Assembly (NCBI GenBank): GCA_021844645.1
Contig: JAKBTA010000049.1
Span: 1-9,781 of the forward strand
DNA: 9,781 nt
Source of the DNA: Nitrospirota bacterium
GTDB lineage: Bacteria > Nitrospirota_A > Leptospirillia > Leptospirillales > Leptospirillaceae
Direction of reading: 5' to 3'
Shown here: one piece after another, positions 1 through 7,264 of the stretch
How the letters are laid out: each line of letters begins with the position of its first letter
How positions within the stretch are numbered: the first letter of the stretch is position 1
Notes under the pieces: model-generated
Told to the model about the DNA's origin: nothing
Databases searched by the model: none
Seen by the model: the letters and a program-made list of their open reading frames with translations, nothing else
Translations under genes and position numbers: made by a program

Positions 1-315
1 GGGAATCAAAACCTGGCGCTCCGGCTCCCCACTTCTGGGACCGACGGCCATATCCTCTTCCCAATGGGAAAAGTCTTTGTTCTCAAGGATGACCGTGATG
101 GGGCTTCCGATGGTCACCCCCCGGCGAACGCCGGTCAAGAAACGAACCTCATCAGTTTCTATCCGCATTCGGCCACCCCGGCCGTACCCCATTTTTCGCC
201 TTGAAAGATCTTCCCGAAGCATATCCGAATCCAGCGGCATTCCCGAGGGGATTCCCTCGATCATCCCGACCAGAGCCGGACCGTGAGATTCTCCTGCCGT
301 GAGAAAGCGAATCAA
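1..315 (-). CDS. aroC: Chorismate synthase, N-terminal part (cut by window edge)
   Basis: The first 105 residues of chorismate synthase are present and the rest lies beyond position 1. The enzyme converts 5-enolpyruvylshikimate-3-phosphate to chorismate, the last step of the shikimate pathway, with reduced FMN in the cytoplasm. The translation starts MIRFLTAGESHGPALVG. It shows the GESHG signature at residues 8-12 with the catalytic-type His11, then SRRKMGYGRGGRM (38-50), GVRRGVTIGSPI (62-73) and ENKDFSHW (78-85), all in family order. The only start that fits the family N-terminus is TTG at 313-315. Its bases overlap the TGA stop of the upstream lipoprotein gene (TTGA), so translation is probably coupled. 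The two ATGs just upstream are in the lipoprotein frame. No good Shine-Dalgarno lies close; a GGAGG at 343-347 is 27 nt away. Identity is very secure, the start fairly so. Confidence 0.95.
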   Translation of the reverse strand, partial: MIRFLTAGESHGPALVGMIEGIPSGMPLDSDMLREDLSRRKMGYGRGGRMRIETDEVRFLTGVRRGVTIGSPITVILENKDFSHWEEDMAVGPRSGEPERQVLIP

Positions 316-911
316 GGCATCATCGGCATCATTGGCATACCGCCTCCACCACCGGCCCCACCGCCCGGCTTTGTGTTGTCTGGTCCCATCTTCTTTTTCT
401 TCTTATGGGGAACAAGATGTAATGTCACACCCAGAAGAGACTGAAAATCCGCTCCAAGATAGACGCTCTGGGCAACCAGAATTCCTTTTCCGGGAACATT
501 CTGGATCGAAGTGACTTTCGCCTGGTTTAAAAACAGGTTGATCCTTCTCAGGAGCGCCGGCTGGGTAGCCATCGCCTGGCCCACGGTCTGGTTGCCTGAG
601 AGGGACAGTGTCCTGATCGTCTCAATCATCTTCTGTTTATTCTCATCAAGATCCTTCAAATAAGCGGATAGTCTGGCATTTCCATCCATGACCTTCCCGG
701 AAGGAGTGGGTGTCACGCTCTGAACATGGATGGAACTTCCGGACCATGGAAGCTCATAGGAATAGATCTGTTTTTTGGGGGGAGCAGAGGAACACCCGGA
801 CAAAAAAAGGAGAGAACAGGCCAACAGGCTCGATAAAAGCGCCATGCCCCCCTTTCCGGGATTTTCCGCACAATCCATCTGATTCATCTTTTCTTGGCAA
901 CAGTCCATCAT
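312..911 (-). CDS. Small lipoprotein with LPP20-like middle region and Lys/Gly/Met-rich tail
   Basis: This 199-residue protein has a hydrophobic N-terminal segment ending in the lipobox LSGC (Cys40), so it is probably a lipidated envelope protein. Its ATG overlaps the rapZ stop (ATGA). An alternative ATG at 845 (codon 23) would give a compact 17-residue signal peptide after a G-rich stretch and is a serious competitor. The middle part (about residues 88-160: ENKQKMIETIRTLSL, TVGQAMATQPALLRRI, then a strand-rich stretch ending near SLLG) resembles the LPP20-like lipoprotein pattern, in which a helix, a TTV-type motif and an 'xGxV-V-V-L' strand precede a short tail. That assignment is from memory and moderate. 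The C-terminus has five lysines, a glycine run and finally MPMMPMMP. Function is unknown. Its place between rapZ and aroC, with overlaps on both sides, implies co-translation. Confidence 0.75.
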   Translation of the reverse strand: MMDCCQEKMNQMDCAENPGKGGMALLSSLLACSLLFLSGCSSAPPKKQIYSYELPWSGSSIHVQSVTPTPSGKVMDGNARLSAYLKDLDENKQKMIETIRTLSLSGNQTVGQAMATQPALLRRINLFLNQAKVTSIQNVPGKGILVAQSVYLGADFQSLLGVTLHLVPHKKKKKMGPDNTKPGGGAGGGGGMPMMPMMP

Positions 912-1774
912 TTCCCCAAATCCCGGTGAATAACCCGCATGTCATATCCTTTGTCCAGCAACTCGGCACCCAATGCCTGTGCCAAGGCTACAGAACGATG
1001 TTTTCCGCCTGTGCATCCCAGTCCGAGAGTGAAAACAGACCGTCCTTCCGAAATATAGTTGGGAAGCAGATAGGAAAGAAAAGAATGGAGTTCCCGGAGA
1101 AAGGACTCTCCACCTTCCGCAAAAACCATTTTGCAAACCGGTTCATCAAGTCCGGTCTTCTCCCTGAGTTCAGGAACATAATACGGGTTTGGCAAAAATC
1201 GGACATCAAGAACCATGTCACATTCAATGGGAACCCCGTATTTGAAACCAAAAGACATGATGAAAAGCTTCAGCCCCTTGTGCTCCTGTCCATGACCATA
1301 GAGTTTGAACAGGATTGTTTTGAGCTCGGAAGTTTTGACCCCTGTCGTATTGATCAGCCGGTCTGCCCTGGACTTGAGGGATGCCAGTTTTTCCCGTTCA
1401 TCCTGTATGGCCTCAACAAGGGAGATCCCGCTGGATCCGGAGAGCGGATGAGGTCTCCTTGTTTCAGAAAAACGGCGAATCAATTCCGAATCATCGGCCT
1501 CAAGAAAAAGGATTTCAGAGTTTCGCCCCTGACTTTTAAGGTCTTCATAAAAGCGGAGAAAAACATCCAGAAAGCCTCTTTCCCGAATATCGATACCGAT
1601 GGCAACATTCGTAATGGCCGGCACACTATGGGACAAAAGCTCGGCAAAAGTTGAAAGCAATGGAGACGGGAGATTTTCGACACAAAAGTAACCCAGATCC
1701 TCAAGAACCTGAATCGCATGGCTCTTTCCGGCACCGGACAGGCCACTTACAAATAAAAAATGCATCCGGTCCAT
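908..1774 (-). CDS. rapZ: RapZ RNase adapter / nucleotide-binding protein
   Basis: RapZ (formerly YvcJ/YhbJ) is a cytoplasmic P-loop protein. In enterobacteria it senses glucosamine-6-phosphate and directs RNase E to the GlmZ small RNA, thereby setting GlmS and envelope precursor supply. Visible features are the Walker A GLSGAGKS (residues 11-18 from this start), FLEADDSELIRRFSETRRPHPL (fingerprint split: FLEADD, RRFSETRRPHPL), SFGFKYG, DMVLDVRFLPNPYY, and the C-terminal GCTGGKHRSV (about 253-262), which is the RNA-binding and metabolite-sensing domain signature. Length (288 aa) is normal. I chose ATG at 1774 because GGAG lies 6 nt upstream. A TTG at 1786 and an ATG at 1765 are alternatives. 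The gene follows hpf after a short gap and its TGA overlaps the lipoprotein ATG. A GlmZ-like RNA is not visible here, so the physiological target is open. Confidence 0.96.
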   Translation of the reverse strand: MDRMHFLFVSGLSGAGKSHAIQVLEDLGYFCVENLPSPLLSTFAELLSHSVPAITNVAIGIDIRERGFLDVFLRFYEDLKSQGRNSEILFLEADDSELIRRFSETRRPHPLSGSSGISLVEAIQDEREKLASLKSRADRLINTTGVKTSELKTILFKLYGHGQEHKGLKLFIMSFGFKYGVPIECDMVLDVRFLPNPYYVPELREKTGLDEPVCKMVFAEGGESFLRELHSFLSYLLPNYISEGRSVFTLGLGCTGGKHRSVALAQALGAELLDKGYDMRVIHRDLGK

Positions 1775-1792
1775 CTCCCTCTCCAAAAACCT

Positions 1793-2311
1793 CTAGTATT
1801 CCGGACGAATCTGACCGAGACTACCGTCCCGTCGCCGATAGAGAAGCATCATGACCTGATCGGAAGAATCCAGATAGAGAAAAAAGTCCTTGTCGAGAAG
1901 CTCCATCTGAAAGATCGCATCATCCTGATTCATCGGCTTCACGGGAAAACGTTTGCTCTTCACCAGTGGAGGAAGAGTCTTTGGAGACGAAGACTCTGTC
2001 GGAACGGGCATCACACCTGTTGTCCGATTGTGGCCAAGTCGCTCCTTGAATTTGACCAGTTGGCGCTGGAGTTTTTCAATCACAAGATCCATTGAGCCAT
2101 ACAGGTCGTTCGTAACAGCCTCGGCATGGATAATGCGGCCATTGGCATGGAGAGTCACTTCCACTTTTTGACGGATCTTTTCCACCGACATCACTATTTC
2201 CGCATGGCTGTTCTCTGGAGCTACCCGATCAAGGACAGCCATTTTTTCATTCATTCTTTCCTTGATACCCTCAGTCAGCTCCATGTGTCGTGCAGTCATC
2301 AGTGTTTGCAT
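1793..2311 (-). CDS. hpf: Ribosome hibernation promoting factor, long form
   Basis: This is a long HPF of 172 residues. The N-terminal domain (about 1-100; MQTLMTARHMELTEGIKERM, then EIVMSVEKIRQKVEVTLHANG, HAEAVTNDLYGSMDLVIEKL) is the YfiA/HPF fold that sits in the decoding region of resting ribosomes. After a Ser/Pro-rich linker (about 96-116) comes the C-terminal dimerisation domain with KRFPVKPMNQDDAIFQMELL, DFFLYLDS and LYRRRDGSLGQIRPEY. In families where it has been studied, this domain lets one protein drive 100S ribosome dimers. ATG at 2311 is supported by GGGAG 7 nt upstream and by the expected MQ-x-x-x-TARHMELT N-terminus. The gene lies downstream of rpoN, as in many bacteria, but behind a 320-bp gap with its own promoter candidate, so stress or growth-phase control separate from rpoN is likely (inference). 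Confidence 0.96.
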   Translation of the reverse strand: MQTLMTARHMELTEGIKERMNEKMAVLDRVAPENSHAEIVMSVEKIRQKVEVTLHANGRIIHAEAVTNDLYGSMDLVIEKLQRQLVKFKERLGHNRTTGVMPVPTESSSPKTLPPLVKSKRFPVKPMNQDDAIFQMELLDKDFFLYLDSSDQVMMLLYRRRDGSLGQIRPEY

Positions 2312-2353
2312 TCGGTCTCTCCCTTTTCCTTTCAGTTTTTGTTAGAACCAATC

Positions 2354-2370
2354 TGATGGATTACCCATCA
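2354..2370 (-). repeat. Inverted repeat in the hpf leader
   Basis: TGATGG and CCATCA form a perfect 6-bp stem around a 5-nt loop, about 43 nt upstream of the hpf start codon. It has no T-tract, so it is not a terminator. It may be a leader structure or simply chance. Confidence 0.35.
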
Positions 2371-2404
2371 ACGACCAAGCATCTTGGCATTTGGCATTCG
2401 ACCC

Positions 2405-2424
2405 CAGGAACAGGTCAGGAACAG
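2405..2424. repeat. 9-bp direct repeat, two copies
   Basis: CAGGAACAG occurs at 2405-2413 and again at 2416-2424 with an 11-bp period, about one helical turn. A second small tandem (TTGGCAT twice) lies nearby at 2384-2397. Such phased copies can be regulator sites, but no matching regulator is visible in the window. Confidence 0.4.
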
Positions 2425-2462
2425 CATGGACATCAGATCCTCACGAAATACGTTCCTCTCTT

Positions 2463-2485
2463 TCGGGAAAGCCACAATATCCCGA
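2463..2485 (-). repeat. Inverted repeat in the rpoN-hpf gap
   Basis: TCGGGA (2463-2468) and TCCCGA (2480-2485) pair perfectly around an 11-nt loop. It lies downstream of the promoter candidate, inside the presumed hpf leader. No U-tract follows in either direction. Confidence 0.3.
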
Positions 2486-2544
2486 CAGGGCAAGAGATCT
2501 CCAGAAAATCCCCGATAAAATTCCTCCCAAAAACAGATGAGCAT

Positions 2545-2573
2545 AACTTAGATCCAGCAAGAGAATATGTCAA
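2545..2573 (-). promoter_or_regulatory. Candidate sigma-70-type promoter for hpf-rapZ
   Basis: A perfect -35 hexamer TTGACA (2568-2573) is followed after 17 bases by TAAGTT (2545-2550). The -10 matches TATAAT only at positions 1, 2 and 6. Transcription would begin near 2538 and leave a leader of about 227 nt before hpf. The exact -35 and ideal spacing are in favour; the weak -10 is against. Confidence 0.4.
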
Positions 2574-2623
2574 CGAAAAGACGGAAACATTTCCTTAAGG
2601 GACAAACATTCTCCCGAAGGTGG

Positions 2624-2644
2624 GGCCACCCCTAATGGGTGGCC
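2624..2644 (-). repeat. Perfect 8-bp hairpin whose loop holds the rpoN stop codon
   Basis: GGCCACCC (2624-2631) and GGGTGGCC (2637-2644) form a GC-rich stem with a 5-nt loop. On the transcribed minus strand the loop reads ATTAG, and TAG (2632-2634) is the rpoN stop. C-rich rather than T-rich sequence follows on that strand, so it is not a classical intrinsic terminator. It may stabilise or process the 3' end of the rpoN message. Confidence 0.55.
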
Positions 2645-4128
2645 TTCCTTCTTTTATTCACTGGAGGTATATCAAGCTCCATTCGATACTTTGCCACCGT
2701 TCTTCGGGCAATGACGATACCCTCTTTAGAAAGCTGTTCCATGATTTCCTGATCAGAAAAAGGATGTTCAGGACTTTCCTTTCGAACAATCTCCCTCAAT
2801 TTTTCACGAACGCTCACAGAAGAATGATCGTCCCCGTTTGAGGATGCAATTGAACCGGAAAAGAAAAACTTCAGCTCGGTCAGACCAAATGGGGTATCCG
2901 CATATTTTTTGTTTGTCACCCTGGATATGGTCGACTCGTGAAGGCCAAGATCCTGGGCTATCGTTTTCAAGACTAGCGGTTTGAGGGCAGATGGACCCTG
3001 AAAGAAAAAATCCCTCTGATAGCGCAAAATTGCCTCTGCGACACGGAGGATCGTTTTTTTTCGTTGCTCGATACTTTTTAAAAACCACTGGGCATTTTTC
3101 AGCTTGTCCTCAAAATAGGATCGGGAAACATCGTCCTTCCTCATATTTTTGAGAAGATCCCGGTACGTCGGGTGAATCCTGACCCTTGGAATCCCTGCCT
3201 CAATCAGGCTGACTTCAATCTCCCCGCCACCAGCGTCGCGAAAGAGAACATCAGGGGCAATCGCTGTCGGCGCATCCTGATCAAACGGTCGGCCCGGCTT
3301 GGTCTCAAAACGACGGATAATGGCCATAGCCGATTCCAGTTCGGACTCTGTCGCATGAAGCGTTTTCATGATCGACTTGAATTGGGAAGCCAGGAACTCG
3401 TCCATGCAATCGGACAGGATGCGCCAAACCAGGGAATCGACAAGATCAAGCTGTCTCGCCTGGATCAATAGGCACTCTCGAAGATTTCTGGCCCCGACAC
3501 CGGGCGGGTCACACTCCTGAAGGACTCCCAAAACATGCTCGAAGGAAACCCCCTCCAGCAACTCCGCGGGAATTTCCTCTTTGGAGATCTGCAGGTAGCC
3601 GTCTTCATTCAGATTTCCTGAAAGAAAGCAGGCAAGATCCCTCTCCCTGGGATTCAGGTCCGAAAAAGAAAGCTGCCAGTTGACATGCTCTTCAAGGGAG
3701 GTCCCCCCCGCCAGAAATTTCTCGTAGGAATAATCGGAAGATGGCTCTTCCCGGTTCAGCTGTTCATCGCGAAAGCTGTCCGCCGCATCAAGCCCCTCAA
3801 GCATGGGATGCTCCCATGTTGAGAGAGGATCCGATGGCTGATCCTCCGGATCTCCTCGCGTGGATGCGGCATCCACATCCCATGAATCCATCTCTTCCTG
3901 AGCAAACGATTCACTGTCAGAGCCCGGATCACTTGAAAACTCTTCTCCGTCAGGAGTCGCCGTTTCCCCGGGTTCCAGCATTTCAAGAAGAGGGTTGACC
4001 TGAACCTCTTCGATCATTTCATCGACAAGGTCGAGTCGGGAAAGCATCAAAAGATGAATCGACTGCTGGAGCTGGGGTGTCAAAACCATCTTTTGACCCA
4101 GCTTGATTTCCAGCGACTGCCGAATCAT
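2632..4128 (-). CDS. rpoN: RNA polymerase sigma-54 factor
   Basis: Sigma-54 directs RNA polymerase to -24/-12 promoters and needs ATP-driven enhancer-binding activators. The 498-residue protein has all regions: the Gln/Leu-rich region I ([27 protein letters not shown], shown in part), an acidic region II (about 50-125, many D/E/S), the core-binding domain with [13 protein letters not shown] and [14 protein letters not shown], a helix-turn-helix stretch with [13 protein letters not shown] and FFFSGS, and the C-terminal RpoN box ARRTVAKYR (474-482) that reads the -24 element. Its ATG overlaps the lptB stop (ATGA, 4125-4128), so the two are coupled. The stop lies in the loop of a hairpin. No sigma-54 activator gene is in this window. 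Identity and both ends are secure. Confidence 0.98.
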   Translation of the reverse strand: MIRQSLEIKLGQKMVLTPQLQQSIHLLMLSRLDLVDEMIEEVQVNPLLEMLEPGETATPDGEEFSSDPGSDSESFAQEEMDSWDVDAASTRGDPEDQPSDPLSTWEHPMLEGLDAADSFRDEQLNREEPSSDYSYEKFLAGGTSLEEHVNWQLSFSDLNPRERDLACFLSGNLNEDGYLQISKEEIPAELLEGVSFEHVLGVLQECDPPGVGARNLRECLLIQARQLDLVDSLVWRILSDCMDEFLASQFKSIMKTLHATESELESAMAIIRRFETKPGRPFDQDAPTAIAPDVLFRDAGGGEIEVSLIEAGIPRVRIHPTYRDLLKNMRKDDVSRSYFEDKLKNAQWFLKSIEQRKKTILRVAEAILRYQRDFFFQGPSALKPLVLKTIAQDLGLHESTISRVTNKKYADTPFGLTELKFFFSGSIASSNGDDHSSVSVREKLREIVRKESPEHPFSDQEIMEQLSKEGIVIARRTVAKYRMELDIPPVNKRRKATH

Positions 4129-4868
4129 GAATGGTCCCCCGCAGGCGTGTTCAATGTGAATTTCTCTCCCAGATAAAACGCCTTGGCCTTGGGGCTGTTG
4201 GCAACTTCAAACGGTGTACCTTCCTCAAGAATCATTCCCTGGTTGATGACATAAGCCCGATCGGTGATCTCAAGTGTTTCCCGGACGTTATGGTCGGTGA
4301 TCAGCACTCCGATATCACGCCTTTTGAGATCGGCAATGATTTTCTGGATATCGATCACTGCAATGGGATCCACACCTGCAAAAGGCTCATCAAGAAGGAT
4401 ATATCTCGGCTTTGTCGCAAGAGCCCTGGCCACCTCAACACGTCTTCGCTCCCCCCCGGACAGTGTGTAAGCCTTGTTCTTTGTCAGGTGGGAGATGTTC
4501 AGCTCTCCAAGAAGGGTTTCCAGCCGGCTTTGTCTCTCAGATCGTGAAAGGTCCATATACTCAAGGACAGCCATGATATTTTCAGAAACCGTCAGCTTTC
4601 GGAAGATGGAACTTTCCTGAGGGAGATAACTGATCCCCTTTCTGGCTCTCATATGGACCGGCAGATGGGAAATCTCGTCATCGTCCATCAGGATTTTACC
4701 CCCATCAGGTCTGACCAGACCGACAATCATGTAAAAAGTTGTCGTTTTGCCGGCTCCATTTGGCCCCAGAAGACCGACAACCTCTCCCTGGGAAACATTC
4801 AGGTTCACTCCTCCGACAACCCACCTTTTTCGGTAATTTTTTTTCAGGTCAGAAACAGTGATTGCCAT
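4125..4868 (-). CDS. lptB: LPS export ABC transporter ATPase LptB
   Basis: LptB powers LptFG extraction of lipopolysaccharide from the inner membrane in the LptB2FGC complex. The 247-residue sequence has the full ABC ATPase set: Walker A GPNGAGKT (35-42), Q-loop Gln84 in [15 protein letters not shown], signature LSGGERRR (136-143), Walker B YILLDE (156-161) with [12 protein letters not shown], and H-loop His193 in ITDHNV. The wording [13 protein letters not shown] and the [11 protein letters not shown] region are typical of LptB rather than of amino-acid importers. The ATG shares one base with the lptA stop (TAATG) and the stop overlaps rpoN. The LptF and LptG permeases are not in the window. 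Confidence 0.98.
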   Translation of the reverse strand: MAITVSDLKKNYRKRWVVGGVNLNVSQGEVVGLLGPNGAGKTTTFYMIVGLVRPDGGKILMDDDEISHLPVHMRARKGISYLPQESSIFRKLTVSENIMAVLEYMDLSRSERQSRLETLLGELNISHLTKNKAYTLSGGERRRVEVARALATKPRYILLDEPFAGVDPIAVIDIQKIIADLKRRDIGVLITDHNVRETLEITDRAYVINQGMILEEGTPFEVANSPKAKAFYLGEKFTLNTPAGDHS

Positions 4869-5527
4869 TAAGGCTCCCTCTTCCCGGGAGAGGAAACATC
4901 GGATTTCTTCTTGGTTCCCTTTCCATTTAAAAGCATAAGCCCATGTCCCTGGACAAGACTTTTATTGATTCTGGTAAAAAAGGTGATCCGTTCTCCGGAA
5001 ATTCTATCACCATTTTCAATCACAACCGGCAACTCCGTCAGGACGAACAGGTGGCTTGATTCGATATAGACAGCTTTTCCAGCAAAAGCCTGGCGAAGAT
5101 CTTTCAGGATCACAACATGCCCTCTCGCCACCATCGTCTGAACCTTTTGTGTTCCGGATTTTCCCTGCATGTTTTCCATCAGGGTTCCCCCCTTTCCGGG
5201 GGGAACAAAAAAAACATCCAGCGTATCGGCTGTCAGTTTCAGATGACCTTTCACAAGATGCACATGACCTGAAAAATGAATTTTATTTTCAATGTTTTCC
5301 GCAAGCATGTGATCAGACTTGATGATGGTCACAACAGGAGGTTCTTCCCCATGGGTATCCGGAGAAGCACCCGATGCCGCATTACTGATTTGGGGAAAAA
5401 ACGAACACCAAATGAAAAATCCCAACAATATCCGGGAATAAAACCGGCCGAAAGAACAGGTTGGAATACGAGTGATCAAGGATCTTCTCTGGAATTCAGC
5501 CCGCAAATACAGCCCGTACTCCTTCAT
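4868..5527 (-). CDS. lptA: LPS periplasmic bridge protein LptA (OstA-like)
   Basis: LptA is the beta-jellyroll protein that bridges the periplasm for LPS between LptC and LptD. The protein is about 219 residues. A long basic n-region leads into a hydrophobic stretch (about 32-48, [15 protein letters not shown]) and a signal-peptidase site after SNA (residue 50). The mature part has the OstA pattern: [69 protein letters not shown]. The tail is Lys-rich. The start is uncertain: ATG 5527 overlaps lptC by 32 bases and has a weak ribosome site; TTG 5530 is adjacent; an AAGGAG sits 6 nt before a CTG at 5512; TTG 5479 would give a shorter signal peptide. Position between lptC and lptB confirms the role. 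Confidence 0.93.
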   Translation of the reverse strand: MKEYGLYLRAEFQRRSLITRIPTCSFGRFYSRILLGFFIWCSFFPQISNAASGASPDTHGEEPPVVTIIKSDHMLAENIENKIHFSGHVHLVKGHLKLTADTLDVFFVPPGKGGTLMENMQGKSGTQKVQTMVARGHVVILKDLRQAFAGKAVYIESSHLFVLTELPVVIENGDRISGERITFFTRINKSLVQGHGLMLLNGKGTKKKSDVSSPGKREP

Positions 5528-6092
5528 CAAGCTGGAAAAACTGCTTTTTTGGCGTGGAGTGAAGCCCCCTGCCGTGAATGATCATTGAACGGCCCAGAAT
5601 CAAAACCTGCCCATTCGTATGGATAGAATCGGCCTTATCATCATAGTCAAGCCGACTTGAAACAATCTCCAGACCATTCGAAAATCGCGCTGCAACCGGA
5701 ACCTGCTTTTCCTTGACATAAAACTGATGGGAGATCTGGTCGATCACACCCTTGTCTCCCGATATGTCCAGAACCAGATCCGGCTTAACAAGAATATGAG
5801 CCGAAAGGTTCCAGAGACGGGTCGTCGTCTCCCCTTTTCCGATGGAGGCCTTCATCGCCTTGATGAACCACTTTGTCTGGCCATCCACAGAACGGGTGTA
5901 CAGAAACCCCGAAATAACCACCTGTGCCCGAGGAACCGGATGGGTATCAACCGGGACCGTCCCTCTTGAAACAACGTGACGGTGGGCGATATATCCAAGC
6001 CCCCCAAGGGTCAGAACGATCGGTATCGCCGCAAGGAAAAGGACGAATGGTTTGTTTTGGAACAAAGTCCGCCATTTGGAAACTCTTGCCAT
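5496..6092 (-). CDS. lptC: LPS export system protein LptC
   Basis: LptC is a bitopic inner-membrane protein that passes LPS from LptB2FG to LptA. The 198-residue sequence begins with a short basic segment and one transmembrane helix (about 16-37, FVLFLAAIPIVLTLGGLGYI). A periplasmic jellyroll follows with VVISGFLYTRSVDGQTKWFIKA, LWNLSAHILV, ISGDKGVIDQISHQFYV, FSNGLEIVSSRLDYD, IHTNGQVLILGRSMIIHGRGLH. The 'DG-x-x-x-W' and 'a-x-x-G-x-x-D' style repeats and the length match the family. ATG 6092 has GGAG 8 nt upstream. The gene starts 82 nt after the mdh stop and its end overlaps lptA. Confidence comes from both the pattern and the conserved lptC-lptA-lptB order. Confidence 0.94.
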   Translation of the reverse strand: MARVSKWRTLFQNKPFVLFLAAIPIVLTLGGLGYIAHRHVVSRGTVPVDTHPVPRAQVVISGFLYTRSVDGQTKWFIKAMKASIGKGETTTRLWNLSAHILVKPDLVLDISGDKGVIDQISHQFYVKEKQVPVAARFSNGLEIVSSRLDYDDKADSIHTNGQVLILGRSMIIHGRGLHSTPKKQFFQLDEGVRAVFAG

Positions 6093-6174
6093 CAGGAGCT
6101 CTCCAAGGGGTCCTTCATCCCCACCGATTCAGGAGAGCAACATTCCAAGGAACCACCGCACCCAAAAAGAATGA

Positions 6175-7131
6175 TCAAAGTTTATCGGGGAAATGCCGAT
6201 GAAGGGAGGCTACCCCTTCGCGAATGGCCTTAACGGAAGCCTCAAAGGCAGACTTCTCTGAAGAAGAAAGGGGAAGCTCGACAACCGCTTCAAGGCCGGC
6301 ACTTCCGATACGGATCGGGACACCAGAAAAAGCGCCCTGGACACCATACTCCCCTTCAAGATAGACCGAACAGGGAACAACCCGGTGACGATCATGAAGG
6401 ATAGACTCAATCATCAGGTAAACCGCTGCCGCTGGAGCAAAATAGGCTGAGGAATCCTTCATCAGACGGACAATTTCACCGCCCCCGTCCCGGGTTCTGG
6501 CGACAAGGGATTCCAAGGTCTTGGGGTCGAGAACCTTCGGAAGAGGAACACCGGAAATCGTCGAAAAGTTCAAAAGCGGCACCATCAGGTCACCATGCCC
6601 TCCCATGACAAGCGTCTGGATATTCGACACCGATGTCTTGCTGACCTCGCTGACAAAATAGGCAAACCGGGAAGAATCAAGAGCCCCACCCATGCCGATG
6701 ACCCGTTCCCTCTTGAAGCCAGTGACCTTCCAGAGGGTATAAGCCATCAAATCCATGGGATTGGTCACCATGATGACAATGGCTTCGGGAGCATGTTTTT
6801 TGATCTTTTCCGAAATCTCGATCATGATCTCTCCGTTCTTGTGGAGAAGATCATCTCTCGTCATTCCGGGTTTTCTGGAAAATCCTGCGGTGACAACTAC
6901 GACCGATGATCCTTCGATATCAGCGTAATTACCGGATCCCGTCACACGGGTATCAAAACCCAATAATGGCCCGGACTCGAGCATGTCCAGGGCCTTGCCC
7001 TGGGCAATACCTTCCCGGACGTCAAGAATGACAACATCAGCCAATCCATTCTCAACGATCTTCTGGGCTGTTGTGGCACCTACATTTCCAGCCCCGATAA
7101 TCGAGACTGTCCTTCTTTTCTTCTGGCCCAA
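6175..7131 (-). CDS. mdh: NAD-dependent malate dehydrogenase (LDH-like type)
   Basis: This cytosolic enzyme interconverts malate and oxaloacetate with NAD(H) in the oxidative or reductive TCA cycle. The 318-residue protein shows the Rossmann motif GAGNVG (13-18) with Asp37 at the end of strand 2, which favours NAD over NADP. The substrate loop RKPGMTR (86-92) is diagnostic of malate rather than lactate dehydrogenase. TNPMD (123-127), LDSSRF with Asp152/Arg155, and GGHGDLMVPL with catalytic His179 are also present. The start is TTG at 7131: GGGAGG lies 5 nt upstream and the next residues give the usual short lead into the Rossmann strand. It is the first gene of the minus-strand block, and 82 nt separate it from lptC with no terminator seen, so readthrough into the lpt genes is likely. 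Confidence 0.97.
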   Translation of the reverse strand: MGQKKRRTVSIIGAGNVGATTAQKIVENGLADVVILDVREGIAQGKALDMLESGPLLGFDTRVTGSGNYADIEGSSVVVVTAGFSRKPGMTRDDLLHKNGEIMIEISEKIKKHAPEAIVIMVTNPMDLMAYTLWKVTGFKRERVIGMGGALDSSRFAYFVSEVSKTSVSNIQTLVMGGHGDLMVPLLNFSTISGVPLPKVLDPKTLESLVARTRDGGGEIVRLMKDSSAYFAPAAAVYLMIESILHDRHRVVPCSVYLEGEYGVQGAFSGVPIRIGSAGLEAVVELPLSSSEKSAFEASVKAIREGVASLHRHFPDKL

Positions 7132-7136
7132 AAGCC

Positions 7137-7142
7137 CCTCCC
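7137..7142 (-). promoter_or_regulatory. Strong ribosome binding site fixing the mdh TTG start
   Basis: GGGAGG on the minus strand sits 5 nt before the TTG at 7131. No in-frame ATG or GTG precedes the Rossmann motif at a better distance, so this site decides the non-ATG start. Confidence 0.75.
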
Positions 7143-7264
7143 TTCAATTATCTGATGAAAGTATTCGGTCTGATCCAAGCAAAACACGACACGCCCCTGT
7201 GCAAAAAACAGACAGGTCGGCTGACTGCGGCATAAAACCGGCCAAAGCATCACTGATTCCAGAA

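Larger units (their letters stand above)
2312..2631 (-). other. Structured noncoding gap between rpoN and hpf
   Basis: I see no convincing gene in these 320 bases. The stretch is long compared with the overlapping junctions on either side. Read on the minus strand it holds, in order: the 3' arm of a hairpin over the rpoN stop, a TTGACA promoter candidate, a 6-bp stem (TCGGGA/TCCCGA, 2463-2485), two copies of a 9-mer, a tandem 7-mer, a 6-bp stem with a 5-nt loop (2354-2370), and the hpf ribosome binding site. The likely use is a roughly 225-nt leader for hpf. Confidence 0.5.

Noticed and set aside
710..1654. 314-codon plus-strand open frame
   Set aside because: It is antisense to rapZ and the lipoprotein, both of which have clear family motifs. 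The translation is low-complexity in style and matches no family pattern.
2384..2400. TTGGCATTTGGCATT considered as a sigma-54 promoter
   Set aside because: The GG and GC elements do not have the required 10-bp separation, and the orientation points away from hpf.
2290..2598. Plus-strand open frame across the rpoN-hpf gap
   Set aside because: It starts inside hpf on the opposite strand, has no ribosome site and shows no recognisable domain.
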